A stretch of DNA of 5,772 nucleotides, taken from contig JAENXP010000185.1 in assembly GCA_016649475.1 (NCBI GenBank), positions 1-5,772 of the forward strand. The letters are read 5' to 3'. Below are positions 1-5,746 of the stretch, in pieces. A program made the position numbers and the translations under genes. Each line of letters starts with the position of its first letter. Position 1 is the first letter of the stretch. The notes beneath the pieces are model-generated. The model was not told the DNA's origin, searched no databases, and saw only the letters and a list, made by a program, of their open reading frames with translations. The DNA comes from Burkholderiales bacterium. Lineage in GTDB: Bacteria > Pseudomonadota > Gammaproteobacteria > Burkholderiales > SG8-39.

Positions 1-1
1 G

Positions 2-94
2 GCCAAGGCATTGATGCGCCTGCTGATCAGTCATCGCCTGGAGGATAAACCGCTGAACAGCCGGCGCATTTTCGAGGAGCTGCGACAACTGTGA
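2..94 (+). CDS. recO: RecO, DNA repair/recombination mediator (3' end only)
   Basis: This is the C-terminal 30 codons of a gene that begins before the window, ending at the TGA at 92-94. RecO works with RecR to load RecA onto SSB-coated single-stranded DNA in RecF-pathway recombination and gap repair. What is visible is a stretch with MRLLISHRL followed by [12 protein letters not shown]. This matches the usual RecO tail, in which a helix is followed by a conserved K-x-L-x-SR segment shortly before the stop. The neighbour supports the call, since recO directly upstream of pdxJ is a common proteobacterial arrangement. The stop overlaps the GTG start of pdxJ by four bases (GTGA), which suggests translational coupling. 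The identification rests on a short tail plus synteny, and nothing can be said about the rest of the protein. Confidence 0.85.
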   Translation, partial: AKALMRLLISHRLEDKPLNSRRIFEELRQL

Positions 95-816
95 TAGAAC
101 TCGGGGTAAACATCGACCACGTGGCAACGCTGCGCCAGGTGCGCGGCACAACTTACCCGGACCCGGTGCGCGCCGCCCTGCTCGCCGAGAATGCCGGTGC
201 CGACGCGATCACGCTGCATCTGCGCGAAGACCGGCGCCACATCCAGGACCGCGATGTCGATACGCTGCGCGCGCAACTTTCCAAGCGCATGAATCTGGAA
301 TCTGCGGTGACGCGCGAGATGCTGCAGATCGCACTGCGCGTGCGCCCGCACGATGTCTGCCTGGTGCCGGAACGGCGCATGGAACTGACTACGGAGGGCG
401 GCCTCGACGTCGCCAGCCAGTTCGAGCGCGTGCGCGACGCGTGCCGGCTGCTCGGTGAATCGGGGATCCGCGTGTCGCTGTTCATCAATGCCGACAGCGC
501 CCAGATCGATGCGGCCAAGGCCGCCGGCGCGCCGGTGATCGAACTGCACACAGGCCATTACGCCGACACTGAAGGAGCAGAGCAGCAGGCCGAGTTCAGG
601 CGCATCTGCGAAGCGGTCGAATACGGCAACCGCATCGGCCTGAAAGTAAACGCCGGCCATGGCCTGAACTATGAAAATGTAGCGCCGGTCGCTGCGCTGC
701 CCGGGATTTCGGAACTCAATATCGGCCACTCGATCGTGGCGCACGCCGTTTTCGTCGGCTGGGAGGCGGCCGTGCGTGAAATGAAACGGCTGATGACCGA
801 AGCGCGGCGCGCGTGA
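91..816 (+). CDS. pdxJ: PdxJ, pyridoxine 5'-phosphate synthase
   Basis: PdxJ condenses 1-deoxy-D-xylulose 5-phosphate with 3-amino-2-oxopropyl phosphate to give pyridoxine 5'-phosphate, the ring-closing step of DXP-dependent vitamin B6 synthesis in the cytosol. The 241-residue product has the normal family length and covers the whole TIM barrel. Visible motifs are [11 protein letters not shown] at 5-15, HLREDRRHI at 43-51, MNLE at 67-70, TTEGGLDV at 100-107, ELHTGHYA at 151-158, NAGHGLNY at 187-194 and ELNIGH at 208-213. By comparison with the E. coli enzyme, H43, E70 and H190 are the likely catalytic residues. The GTG start is chosen because the family's conserved N-terminus begins just after it. 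An AGGAG at 75-79 lies 11 bases upstream. The start overlaps the recO stop and the TGA overlaps the acpS start, both as GTGA. No promoter is visible, so expression probably depends on upstream genes. Confidence 0.97.
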   Translation: MIELGVNIDHVATLRQVRGTTYPDPVRAALLAENAGADAITLHLREDRRHIQDRDVDTLRAQLSKRMNLESAVTREMLQIALRVRPHDVCLVPERRMELTTEGGLDVASQFERVRDACRLLGESGIRVSLFINADSAQIDAAKAAGAPVIELHTGHYADTEGAEQQAEFRRICEAVEYGNRIGLKVNAGHGLNYENVAPVAALPGISELNIGHSIVAHAVFVGWEAAVREMKRLMTEARRA

Positions 817-1202
817 TCCTGGGCACCGGCACCGACCTGATCGACGTCCGCCGCATCGAGCGCGCGCTGGCGCGCTTCGGTCACCGCTTTGCCCAACGCG
901 TCCTGGTCGATCACGAATACCAGCGCTTCTGCGCGCACATAAAGCCCGCCCACTATCTGGCCAAGCGCTTCGCCGCCAAGGAAGCGTTTTCCAAAGCCAT
1001 GGGCACTGGCATTCATTTTCCGGTCAACTGGCATAACGTGAGCGTTGCCAACGAACGCTCGGGCAGGCCTTACCTGAAGTTTTCGGAACCGCTCGCCGCG
1101 CTGCTTGCGCAGCGCGGCATCAGCAGGGCGCACTTGAGCCTGAGCGATGAAGTCGAGATGGCCTGCGCCTTCGTAATCCTGGAGGGTAGCGATCATGAAT
1201 GA
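813..1202 (+). CDS. acpS: AcpS, holo-[acyl-carrier-protein] synthase
   Basis: AcpS transfers 4'-phosphopantetheine from coenzyme A to the conserved serine of acyl carrier protein, activating it for fatty acid synthesis. The 129-residue protein is typical in length for the homotrimeric, cytosolic AcpS type of phosphopantetheinyl transferase. It opens with [14 protein letters not shown], whose D8 is the expected Mg2+ ligand. The second signature is [16 protein letters not shown] at 51-66, with E57 as the other expected metal ligand. The C-terminal strand [15 protein letters not shown] resembles the E. coli version, which also has Asp rather than the His of many homologues. The GTG start gives the family's usual N-terminus and overlaps the pdxJ stop by four bases. 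No good Shine-Dalgarno sequence precedes it, so translation is probably coupled to pdxJ. Its stop lies inside the start region of nagZ. Confidence 0.96.
   Translation: MILGTGTDLIDVRRIERALARFGHRFAQRVLVDHEYQRFCAHIKPAHYLAKRFAAKEAFSKAMGTGIHFPVNWHNVSVANERSGRPYLKFSEPLAALLAQRGISRAHLSLSDEVEMACAFVILEGSDHE
1181..1185 (+). promoter_or_regulatory. Shine-Dalgarno sequence for nagZ
   Basis: A GGAGG core lies nine bases before the nagZ ATG, inside the end of acpS. It fixes the nagZ start at 1195 and shows that nagZ can recruit ribosomes directly, although it overlaps acpS by eight bases. Confidence 0.7.
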
Positions 1203-2244
1203 CAGCCGTGGGAACGATGAACTGGGTCCGGTAATGCTCGATGTCGCGGGCCTTGAATTGAGCGCTGCCGAGGGCGAAATGCTGCGCCACCCTCTGGTCG
1301 GGGGCGTGATTCTGTTTTCGCGCAATTACCGTTCGCCGCAGCAACTGTGCGAGCTTACGGCCGCGATCCGCTCGCTGCGCCGCCCCGAGTTGCTGATCGC
1401 CGTAGATCACGAGGGCGGCCGGGTGCAGCGCTTCCTGGAAGGATTTTCGCGCATACCGCCGATGCGGCGCCTCGGTGAAGCCTGGGACCGCGACCGCGCC
1501 GCGGCGTGCACGGCGGCAGGCGACATTGCCTATGTGCTGGCGAGCGAGTTGCTGGCCTGCGGCGTGGATTTCAGTTTCACCCCGGTGCTCGACGTGGATT
1601 TCGGCGCAAGCGGCGTGATCGGCGATCGCGCCTTCCACTCGGAGCCAGCGGCGATCGCGCAACTTTCGGCAGCGCTGATCGCGGGCTTGCGCGAAGCAGG
1701 CATGGCGAGCGTAGGCAAGCATTTTCCCGGACACGGCCATGTGCGGGCGGATTCCCATCTTGCCGTGCCGGTCGACGAGCGCAGCTATGCCGAAATTGAG
1801 GCTGTCGACCTGGCTCCGTACAAGGAACTGATCAAGCGCGGACTGACGGCGGTGATGCCGGCGCACGTGATCTATCCTGAAGTCGATGCGCATCCGGCCG
1901 GATTTTCGGCCAAATGGCTGCAGCAGATTTTGCGCGGGCAGTTGGGCTTCGACGGCGTGATATTCAGCGACGATCTGTCGATGGAGGGAGCCAGCGTCGC
2001 AGGCGGCGTGGTGGAACGCGCCCATGCCGCGCTGAATGCGGGCTGCGACATGGTGCTCCTGTGCAATGCGCCTGGCGCCGCCGCGGAGCTGCTGGCCGGA
2101 CTCGCGCCCGGCGCGACGAACCAGGGCCGTGTCGAGGCCATGCGCGGCGTGCGCCTGCCGTCCGGATTGGACGCGCTGCGGCCGAACACGCGCTTTGCGC
2201 TGGCCAAGGCGGGGCTCGCGCGCTTTACCTCCGCGCTGGCCTGA
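1195..2244 (+). CDS. nagZ: NagZ, beta-N-acetylglucosaminidase (GH3 family)
   Basis: NagZ is a cytosolic glycoside hydrolase of family 3. It removes N-acetylglucosamine from 1,6-anhydro-muropeptides during peptidoglycan recycling; in bacteria with inducible AmpC its products also influence beta-lactamase control. The 349-residue protein starts with GPVMLDVAGLEL at 11-22, then HPLVGGVILFSRNY at 32-45 and VDHEGGRVQRF at 70-80, all NagZ hallmarks. The active-site loop KHFPGHG at 175-181 is followed by DSH at 186-188. By alignment with enterobacterial NagZ from memory, H188 is the likely acid/base and D260, in FSDDLSMEGA at 257-266, the likely nucleophile. No domain is missing and no secretion signal is seen, consistent with the cytosolic single-domain form. 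The start is set by the GGAGG upstream. It overlaps acpS by eight bases, and a short hairpin separates it from the next gene. Confidence 0.96.
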   Translation: MNDSRGNDELGPVMLDVAGLELSAAEGEMLRHPLVGGVILFSRNYRSPQQLCELTAAIRSLRRPELLIAVDHEGGRVQRFLEGFSRIPPMRRLGEAWDRDRAAACTAAGDIAYVLASELLACGVDFSFTPVLDVDFGASGVIGDRAFHSEPAAIAQLSAALIAGLREAGMASVGKHFPGHGHVRADSHLAVPVDERSYAEIEAVDLAPYKELIKRGLTAVMPAHVIYPEVDAHPAGFSAKWLQQILRGQLGFDGVIFSDDLSMEGASVAGGVVERAHAALNAGCDMVLLCNAPGAAAELLAGLAPGATNQGRVEAMRGVRLPSGLDALRPNTRFALAKAGLARFTSALA

Positions 2245-2266
2245 ACGCGCAACCGCTGCGGCGTTC
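2243..2266 (+). other. Intergenic RNA hairpin between nagZ and the glycosylase gene
   Basis: The inverted repeat GAACGC/GCGTTC is extended inward by GCA/TGC. Together they form a nine-base-pair stem with one bulged G (2260) and a five-base loop. The hairpin begins inside the nagZ stop codon and ends ten bases before the next ATG. The bases after it (TCTGCCTTTG) are not a U-run, so it is not a classical intrinsic terminator. It could be a processing or stability element, or it could affect initiation at the downstream gene, which lacks a clear Shine-Dalgarno sequence. The pairing is seen directly, but any function is inferred. Confidence 0.45.
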
Positions 2267-2276
2267 TCTGCCTTTG

Positions 2277-2930
2277 ATGCACGACAGCTTCAACCTCGAA
2301 TGCCGCGATTGCGAGCGGCTCGCCGGCTTTCTCGACCAGGTACGGCGCGACCATCCGGACTACCACGCCCGCCCGGTGCCCGCCTTCGGCGATGCCGCGG
2401 CCGAACTGCTGATCGTGGGCCTCGCACCGGGGATGCACGGGGCAAACCGCAGCGGACGCCCGTTTACCGGCGACCATGCAGGCATCCTGTTATACCGCAG
2501 CCTGCATCACTTCGGCTTCGCCAGTCATGCCGTCTCGGAAGCCGCGGACGACGCGCTGGTGCTGAAGAACTGCCGCATCAGCAATGCGGTGAAATGCCTG
2601 CCGCCGCAAAACAAGCCGCTGCCGCAGGAGATACTCTGCTGCAATCGCTATCTCGCGGCCGAATTGCGCCAGCAACCGCCGCGGGTGATCCTGGCCCTGG
2701 GCGCTGTCGCGCATCAGGCCGTGCTGCTCGCCTGCGGATTCAAGCGCACGAGTTATAAATTCGCCCACCACGCGGTACATGCCTTGCCGCCAGTGCCGAA
2801 CGCACCGGCAGGCATCCGGCTCTACGACAGCTATCACTGCAGCCGCTACAACACCCAGACCAAAAGGCTCACCGAAGCCATGTTCCACGCGGTATTGCGC
2901 GACATCGTTGCCGAGTTGGAGCAGCGGTGA
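2277..2930 (+). CDS. Uracil-DNA glycosylase, family 5 (UDGb-like), Fe-S
   Basis: This is a probable base-excision repair enzyme that removes uracil, and in characterised family 5 members also hypoxanthine or other damaged bases, from DNA. The 217-residue length is close to Thermus thermophilus UDGb. Four cysteines suit the [4Fe-4S] cluster of family 4/5 enzymes: C9 and C12 in the opening C-x2-C, C107 before LPPQNKP, and C122 (or the adjacent C121). Motif [20 protein letters not shown] at 48-66, is the family 5 type, without the Asp, Asn or Glu that family 1 and 4 enzymes carry at the start of this motif. The second motif, [15 protein letters not shown] at 185-199, has the H-x-S-x-x-N pattern. 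The reading frame stays open far upstream inside nagZ, but the family N-terminus fits the ATG at 2277. A TTG codon directly before it is an alternative. The ribosome site is weak. The gene is coupled to uvrC by a GTGA overlap. Exact substrate range cannot be read from sequence. Confidence 0.88.
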   Translation: MHDSFNLECRDCERLAGFLDQVRRDHPDYHARPVPAFGDAAAELLIVGLAPGMHGANRSGRPFTGDHAGILLYRSLHHFGFASHAVSEAADDALVLKNCRISNAVKCLPPQNKPLPQEILCCNRYLAAELRQQPPRVILALGAVAHQAVLLACGFKRTSYKFAHHAVHALPPVPNAPAGIRLYDSYHCSRYNTQTKRLTEAMFHAVLRDIVAELEQR

Positions 2931-4753
2931 GCGCACCAGCCGATCCCGCACCGGCGTTCGATGCACAGGCGCTGATCGTCAGCCTGCCGCATCTACCCGG
3001 GGTGTATCGCATGCTCAACGCCAGGAGCGACGTGCTTTACGTGGGCAAGGCGCGCGACCTGAAAAAGCGCGTGAGTTCGTATTTTCAGAAAACCGTGCAG
3101 AGCCCGCGCATCGCGCTGATGCTGACGCAGGTGGCCGTGGTCGAAACCACGGTGACGCGTTCCGAGGCCGAGGCGCTGATCCTGGAAAACAACCTGATCA
3201 AGTCGCTTGCGCCGCGCTACAACATTTTGTTTCGCGACGACAAGTCCTACCCCTATCTGATGCTGAGCGGCCACGCCTATGCGCGCCTGGGGTTTCACCG
3301 CGGCGCGCTCGACGGCAGGCACCACTACTTCGGCCCGTTTCCGCACACCGGTGCCGTGCGCGAGAGCATACAGCTGCTGCAGAAGATCTTCCGCCTGCGC
3401 ACCTGCGAGGACTCGGTGTTTCAAAACCGCTCCCGGCCCTGCCTGCTGCACCAGATCCGGCGCTGTTCGGCGCCCTGCGTGGGTCGGATCGACAGCGACG
3501 CCTATGCCGCCGACGCGAAAAATGCGGAACTGTTCCTGCAGGGGCGTGAAGATGATGTGCTGCAGACCCTGGGCGGAAAAATGCAGCAGGCGGCCGACTT
3601 GCAGCACTATGAACAAGCTGCGTTTTACCGCGACCAGATCCAGGCGCTGGCGACTACGCAACAAAAACAATACGCCGAGAGCAGCACCGGCGGCGACGCC
3701 GACGTCATCGCCTGCGCCGGGGCAGGCGGCGCAGCCTGCGTCAATCTGGTGATGGTGCGCAACGGCCGCCATCTGGGCGACAAGAGCTTTTTTCCGCACA
3801 ACGCCGAGGACCGCACTGCGCCCGAGGTGCTGCAGGCTTTCCTCGCGCAGCATTATCTCAACCGGCAGGTGCCCGCGATCATCGTGGTCGGGGCCGAATT
3901 CGATGCGCAGGAGACCGAGGCCGCGCTGGCGCAGCAGGCGGGACACGCGGTGCAGCTGGTGTTGCGGCCGCAGGGACAGCGCCGCGCCTGGCTGGAGATG
4001 GCGCAAAAGAATGCACAGCTGGCCCTGGCGCAGCGCCTGTCGCATGCGAGCAATCAGGAGGTCAGGCTCGCCGCGCTGCGCGAGGCCCTGGGTCTGCCCG
4101 ATGCGGTGCAGCGCATCGAATGCTTCGACATCAGTCATATCCAGGGCGAGGCGACCGTGGCGTCCTGCGTCGTCTATGACCGTTTCGACATGCGCAACTC
4201 GGAATACCGGCGCTACAACATTGCCGGCATCCAGGCAGGGGACGATTACGCCGCCATGCGCTCGGTGCTGCAGCGACGCTACGAGAAGATTTCGCGCGGG
4301 GAGGGCGCCGTTCCCGATCTGATCCTGATCGACGGCGGCAAGGGCCAGGTGAACGTTGCGCGGGAAGTCCTGGCCGAGCTCGGTATGAACGACATTTTCC
4401 TGTTCGGCGTGGCCAAGGGCGAGGAGCGCAAGCCCGGGCTGGAACAACTGATCTGTGCCGACGCGAAGAGCAGTATCCAGCTCGCGCGCGACAATCCGGG
4501 GCTGCATCTGATCCAGGCCATCCGCGACGAGGCGCACCGCTTCGCCATCACCGGTCATCGCGCGCGCCGCGGCAAGTCCCGGGTGACTTCCTCGCTGGAG
4601 GGCATCAGCGGCGTAGGCGCCAAGCGGCGCAAGGAACTACTGGCCCGTTTCGGCGGCCTGAAAGGCGTGGTCGGCGCGAGCATAGACGATCTTGCACAGG
4701 TCCATGGCATAAGTCGCAGCCTGGCGGAAAGAATTTACCGAGAGTTGCACTAA
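2927..4753 (+). CDS. uvrC: UvrC, excinuclease ABC subunit C
   Basis: UvrC is the nuclease of bacterial nucleotide excision repair. Recruited by UvrB at a lesion, it cuts on the 3' and then the 5' side of the damage. The 608-residue protein is complete. The GIY-YIG domain has GVYRM at 25-29 and [12 protein letters not shown] at 37-48, and carries out 3' incision. Next come four cysteines C160, C172, C180 and C184 (C-x11-C-x7-C-x3-C), matching the reported UvrC iron-sulfur site. The UVR (UvrB-binding) helix pair lies near 204-240. The RNase H-like 5' nuclease has FDISHIQG at 400-407, GDDYAAM at 438-444, [10 protein letters not shown] at 465-474 and RDEAHRFAI at 533-541. Likely catalytic residues are D401, D440, D469 and H537. 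Two helix-hairpin-helix motifs end the protein (about 556-608). The GTG start is chosen because GGAG lies at 2918-2921 and the next Met is inside the GIY motif. Confidence 0.98.
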   Translation: MSAPADPAPAFDAQALIVSLPHLPGVYRMLNARSDVLYVGKARDLKKRVSSYFQKTVQSPRIALMLTQVAVVETTVTRSEAEALILENNLIKSLAPRYNILFRDDKSYPYLMLSGHAYARLGFHRGALDGRHHYFGPFPHTGAVRESIQLLQKIFRLRTCEDSVFQNRSRPCLLHQIRRCSAPCVGRIDSDAYAADAKNAELFLQGREDDVLQTLGGKMQQAADLQHYEQAAFYRDQIQALATTQQKQYAESSTGGDADVIACAGAGGAACVNLVMVRNGRHLGDKSFFPHNAEDRTAPEVLQAFLAQHYLNRQVPAIIVVGAEFDAQETEAALAQQAGHAVQLVLRPQGQRRAWLEMAQKNAQLALAQRLSHASNQEVRLAALREALGLPDAVQRIECFDISHIQGEATVASCVVYDRFDMRNSEYRRYNIAGIQAGDDYAAMRSVLQRRYEKISRGEGAVPDLILIDGGKGQVNVAREVLAELGMNDIFLFGVAKGEERKPGLEQLICADAKSSIQLARDNPGLHLIQAIRDEAHRFAITGHRARRGKSRVTSSLEGISGVGAKRRKELLARFGGLKGVVGASIDDLAQVHGISRSLAERIYRELH

Positions 4754-4876
4754 CAATCAGGTGATTGAGGTATCTTGGCAGCTGGTTTTGCGGCTTCGAG
4801 CTGGTGTGCGCAGTGCTTTCCGACGCGCTTTCCGGCACGGAAACCCGAGTTAATTTGGATGTTTGGATGATCGGCC
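4754..4876 (+). other. uvrC-pgsA intergenic region with short repeats
   Basis: This is the largest non-coding gap before the tRNAs. Directly after the uvrC stop is a 14-base near-palindrome, CAATCA-GG-TGATTG (4754-4767). Further on, GCTTTCCG occurs twice (4815-4822 and 4827-4834). The second copy forms a hairpin with CGGAAA (TTTCCG/CGGAAA, 4829-4843, three-base loop). Neither stem is followed by a run of T, so no convincing terminator is present. I found no confident promoter: TTGGCA at 4775 lacks a partner -10, and the AT-rich TTAATTT near 4850-4856 lacks a good -35. The gap may still contain a pgsA promoter or a weak transcription barrier. Confidence 0.4.
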
Positions 4877-5446
4877 ATGCGTTTTAATGTTCCCAATGCG
4901 CTCACCTGGATGCGCATCGTGATGATTCCGCTGTTCGTGGGCGTGTATTACGCGCCGACCTCCTGGCTGACGCTGCCGCAGGAAAACCTGATCGCGACCG
5001 TCATTTTCACGGTTGCCGCGCTCACCGATCTGCTCGACGGCTACCTTGCGCGCAAGCTCAACCAGGAGTCCGCGTTCGGCGCCTTTCTCGATCCGGTCGC
5101 GGACAAACTCATGGTGGCGGCGGCGCTGATCGTGCTGGTCGATCTAAACCGGCTGAACGCCGTCATCGCCGTGATCATCATCGGCAGGGAGATCACCATC
5201 TCTGCGCTGCGCGAATGGATGGCCCATCTGGGCGCGGCGAAAAGCGTCGCGGTGTCCCTCCTGGGCAAAATCAAGACCCTGTCGCAAATGGTGGCGATCC
5301 CGATGCTGCTGTACCACGATCCATTGGGCGCGTTCCGTCCGCATCAGTGGGGTACCGGTCTGATACTGCTGGCCGCGGCGCTCACCCTATGGTCCATGTT
5401 CTACTACCTCAAAATGGCCATGCCCACAGTGATAAAACATGGTTGA
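4877..5446 (+). CDS. pgsA: PgsA, phosphatidylglycerophosphate synthase
   Basis: PgsA is an inner-membrane enzyme. It joins CDP-diacylglycerol and sn-glycerol 3-phosphate to form phosphatidylglycerophosphate, the committed step to phosphatidylglycerol and cardiolipin. The 189-residue length is normal. The CDP-alcohol phosphotransferase signature D-G-x2-A-R-x8-G-x3-D-x3-D is complete: D54, G55, A58, R59, G68, D72 and D76, with D51 just before it. These Asp residues bind the metal and the CDP headgroup. Hydrophobic stretches near 10-28, 36-50, 78-103, 124-147 and 159-180 fit the multi-pass topology. NVPNALTWMRI at 4-14 is a typical PgsA opening and supports this ATG; a weak GGAT lies eight bases upstream. 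The place after uvrC and before tRNA-Gly/Cys matches E. coli uvrC-pgsA-glyW-cysT. A paralogue such as phosphatidylcholine or phosphatidylserine synthase is unlikely, given length and context. Confidence 0.95.
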   Translation: MRFNVPNALTWMRIVMIPLFVGVYYAPTSWLTLPQENLIATVIFTVAALTDLLDGYLARKLNQESAFGAFLDPVADKLMVAAALIVLVDLNRLNAVIAVIIIGREITISALREWMAHLGAAKSVAVSLLGKIKTLSQMVAIPMLLYHDPLGAFRPHQWGTGLILLAAALTLWSMFYYLKMAMPTVIKHG

Positions 5447-5472
5447 TCACGAAGGGCAATCCCCGGTATAAT
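5443..5472 (+). promoter_or_regulatory. Sigma70-like promoter for the tRNA cluster
   Basis: A perfect TATAAT -10 box (5467-5472) lies 18 bases after TTGATC (5443-5448), a 4/6 match to the -35 consensus. The -35 overlaps the pgsA stop codon. Transcription should start near 5479-5480, about five bases before tRNA-Gly, which is a plausible short leader. The segment after the -10 (TCGCCTCC) is GC-rich, as in discriminators of stringently controlled stable-RNA promoters; that regulation is an inference. Confidence 0.7.
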
Positions 5473-5484
5473 TCGCCTCCTCAT

Positions 5485-5557
5485 GCGGCAGTAGCTCAGT
5501 TGGTAGAGCGCAACCTTGCCAAGGTTGAGGTCGCGAGTTCGAGCCTCGTCGTCCGCT
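5485..5557 (+). tRNA. tRNA-Gly (GCC), with mispaired acceptor stem
   Basis: The body is a standard glycine tRNA. It has D stem GCTC/GAGC, anticodon stem CAACC/GGTTG with loop TTGCCAA (anticodon GCC, 5518-5520), five-base variable loop AGGTC, and T arm GCGAG-TTCGAGC-CTCGT. U73 at 5557 is the usual glycine discriminator. The acceptor stem is odd. The 5' strand GCGGCAG faces 3' strand CGTCCGC, so pairs 1-4 and 7 form, but C5 faces U68 and A6 faces G67. The discriminator is followed by CGG, so CCA is not encoded. By position it corresponds to E. coli glyW. It may still be functional, but degeneration, recombination between copies or a consensus error cannot be excluded. Confidence 0.88.
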
Positions 5558-5585
5558 CGGTTAGGGTCTCGGCGGACCCATCCAC

Positions 5586-5656
5586 GGTGGGTTGGCCGAG
5601 AGGCGAGGCAACGGACTGCAAATCCGTCTACACGGGTTCAAATCCCGTACCCACCT
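5586..5656 (+). tRNA. tRNA-Cys (GCA)
   Basis: The cloverleaf is fully paired. Acceptor GGTGGGT/ACCCACC has seven base pairs, the D stem is GCC/GGC, and the anticodon stem ACGGA/TCCGT encloses loop CTGCAAA (anticodon GCA, 5620-5622). The variable loop is CTAC and the T stem is ACGGG/CCCGT. U73 at 5656 is the cysteine identity discriminator. The next three bases are CGA rather than CCA, so the 3' end would need CCA addition by tRNA nucleotidyltransferase. It lies where cysT lies in the E. coli pgsA-glyW-cysT cluster and is probably co-transcribed with the flanking tRNAs. Confidence 0.95.
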
Positions 5657-5671
5657 CGAACTCAATAGCTA

Positions 5672-5746
5672 GGGCGATTGGCGCAGCGGTAGCGCGCTTC
5701 CTTGACACGGAAGAGGTCGCTGGTTCAAACCCAGCATCGCCCACCA
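5672..5746 (+). tRNA. tRNA-Val (GAC)
   Basis: This is a 75-base tRNA with all stems paired. Acceptor is GGGCGAT/ATCGCCC, D stem GCGC/GCGC, and anticodon stem CTTCC/GGAAG with loop TTGACAC (anticodon GAC). The variable loop is AGGTC and the T stem GCTGG/CCAGC. A73 is followed by an encoded CCA (5744-5746), unlike the two tRNAs before it. E. coli has a leucine tRNA (leuZ) in the third place of the equivalent cluster. Nothing recognisable follows in the last 26 bases of the window. Confidence 0.97.

Noticed and set aside
31..2025. Minus-strand open frames opposite pdxJ, acpS and nagZ
   Set aside because: They are antisense shadows of well-identified genes, overlap each other, and show low-complexity Arg/Ala/His-rich translations without family motifs.
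1914..2276. Upstream extension of the glycosylase frame into nagZ
   Set aside because: The translated extension is Arg-rich shadow sequence of nagZ. The family N-terminus with its C-x2-C begins at the ATG at 2277.
2993..4558. Long open frame (521 codons) on the minus strand opposite uvrC
   Set aside because: It lies wholly antisense to a clearly recognised uvrC, has no recognisable protein motifs, and is explained by GC-rich codon bias leaving the opposite strand open.
4775..4803. TTGGCA as a -35 box for a pgsA promoter
   Set aside because: No acceptable -10 hexamer occurs 15-19 bases downstream.
4829..4843. TTTCCG/CGGAAA hairpin as a rho-independent terminator
   Set aside because: The stem is only six pairs and is followed by CCCGAG rather than a T-run, so termination is not supported.
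5485..5746. Possible integrase attachment site in the tRNA cluster
   Set aside because: No integrase gene or repeated tRNA 3' fragment long enough to suggest an att site is visible. The partial acceptor-like matches in the spacer are only five or six bases.
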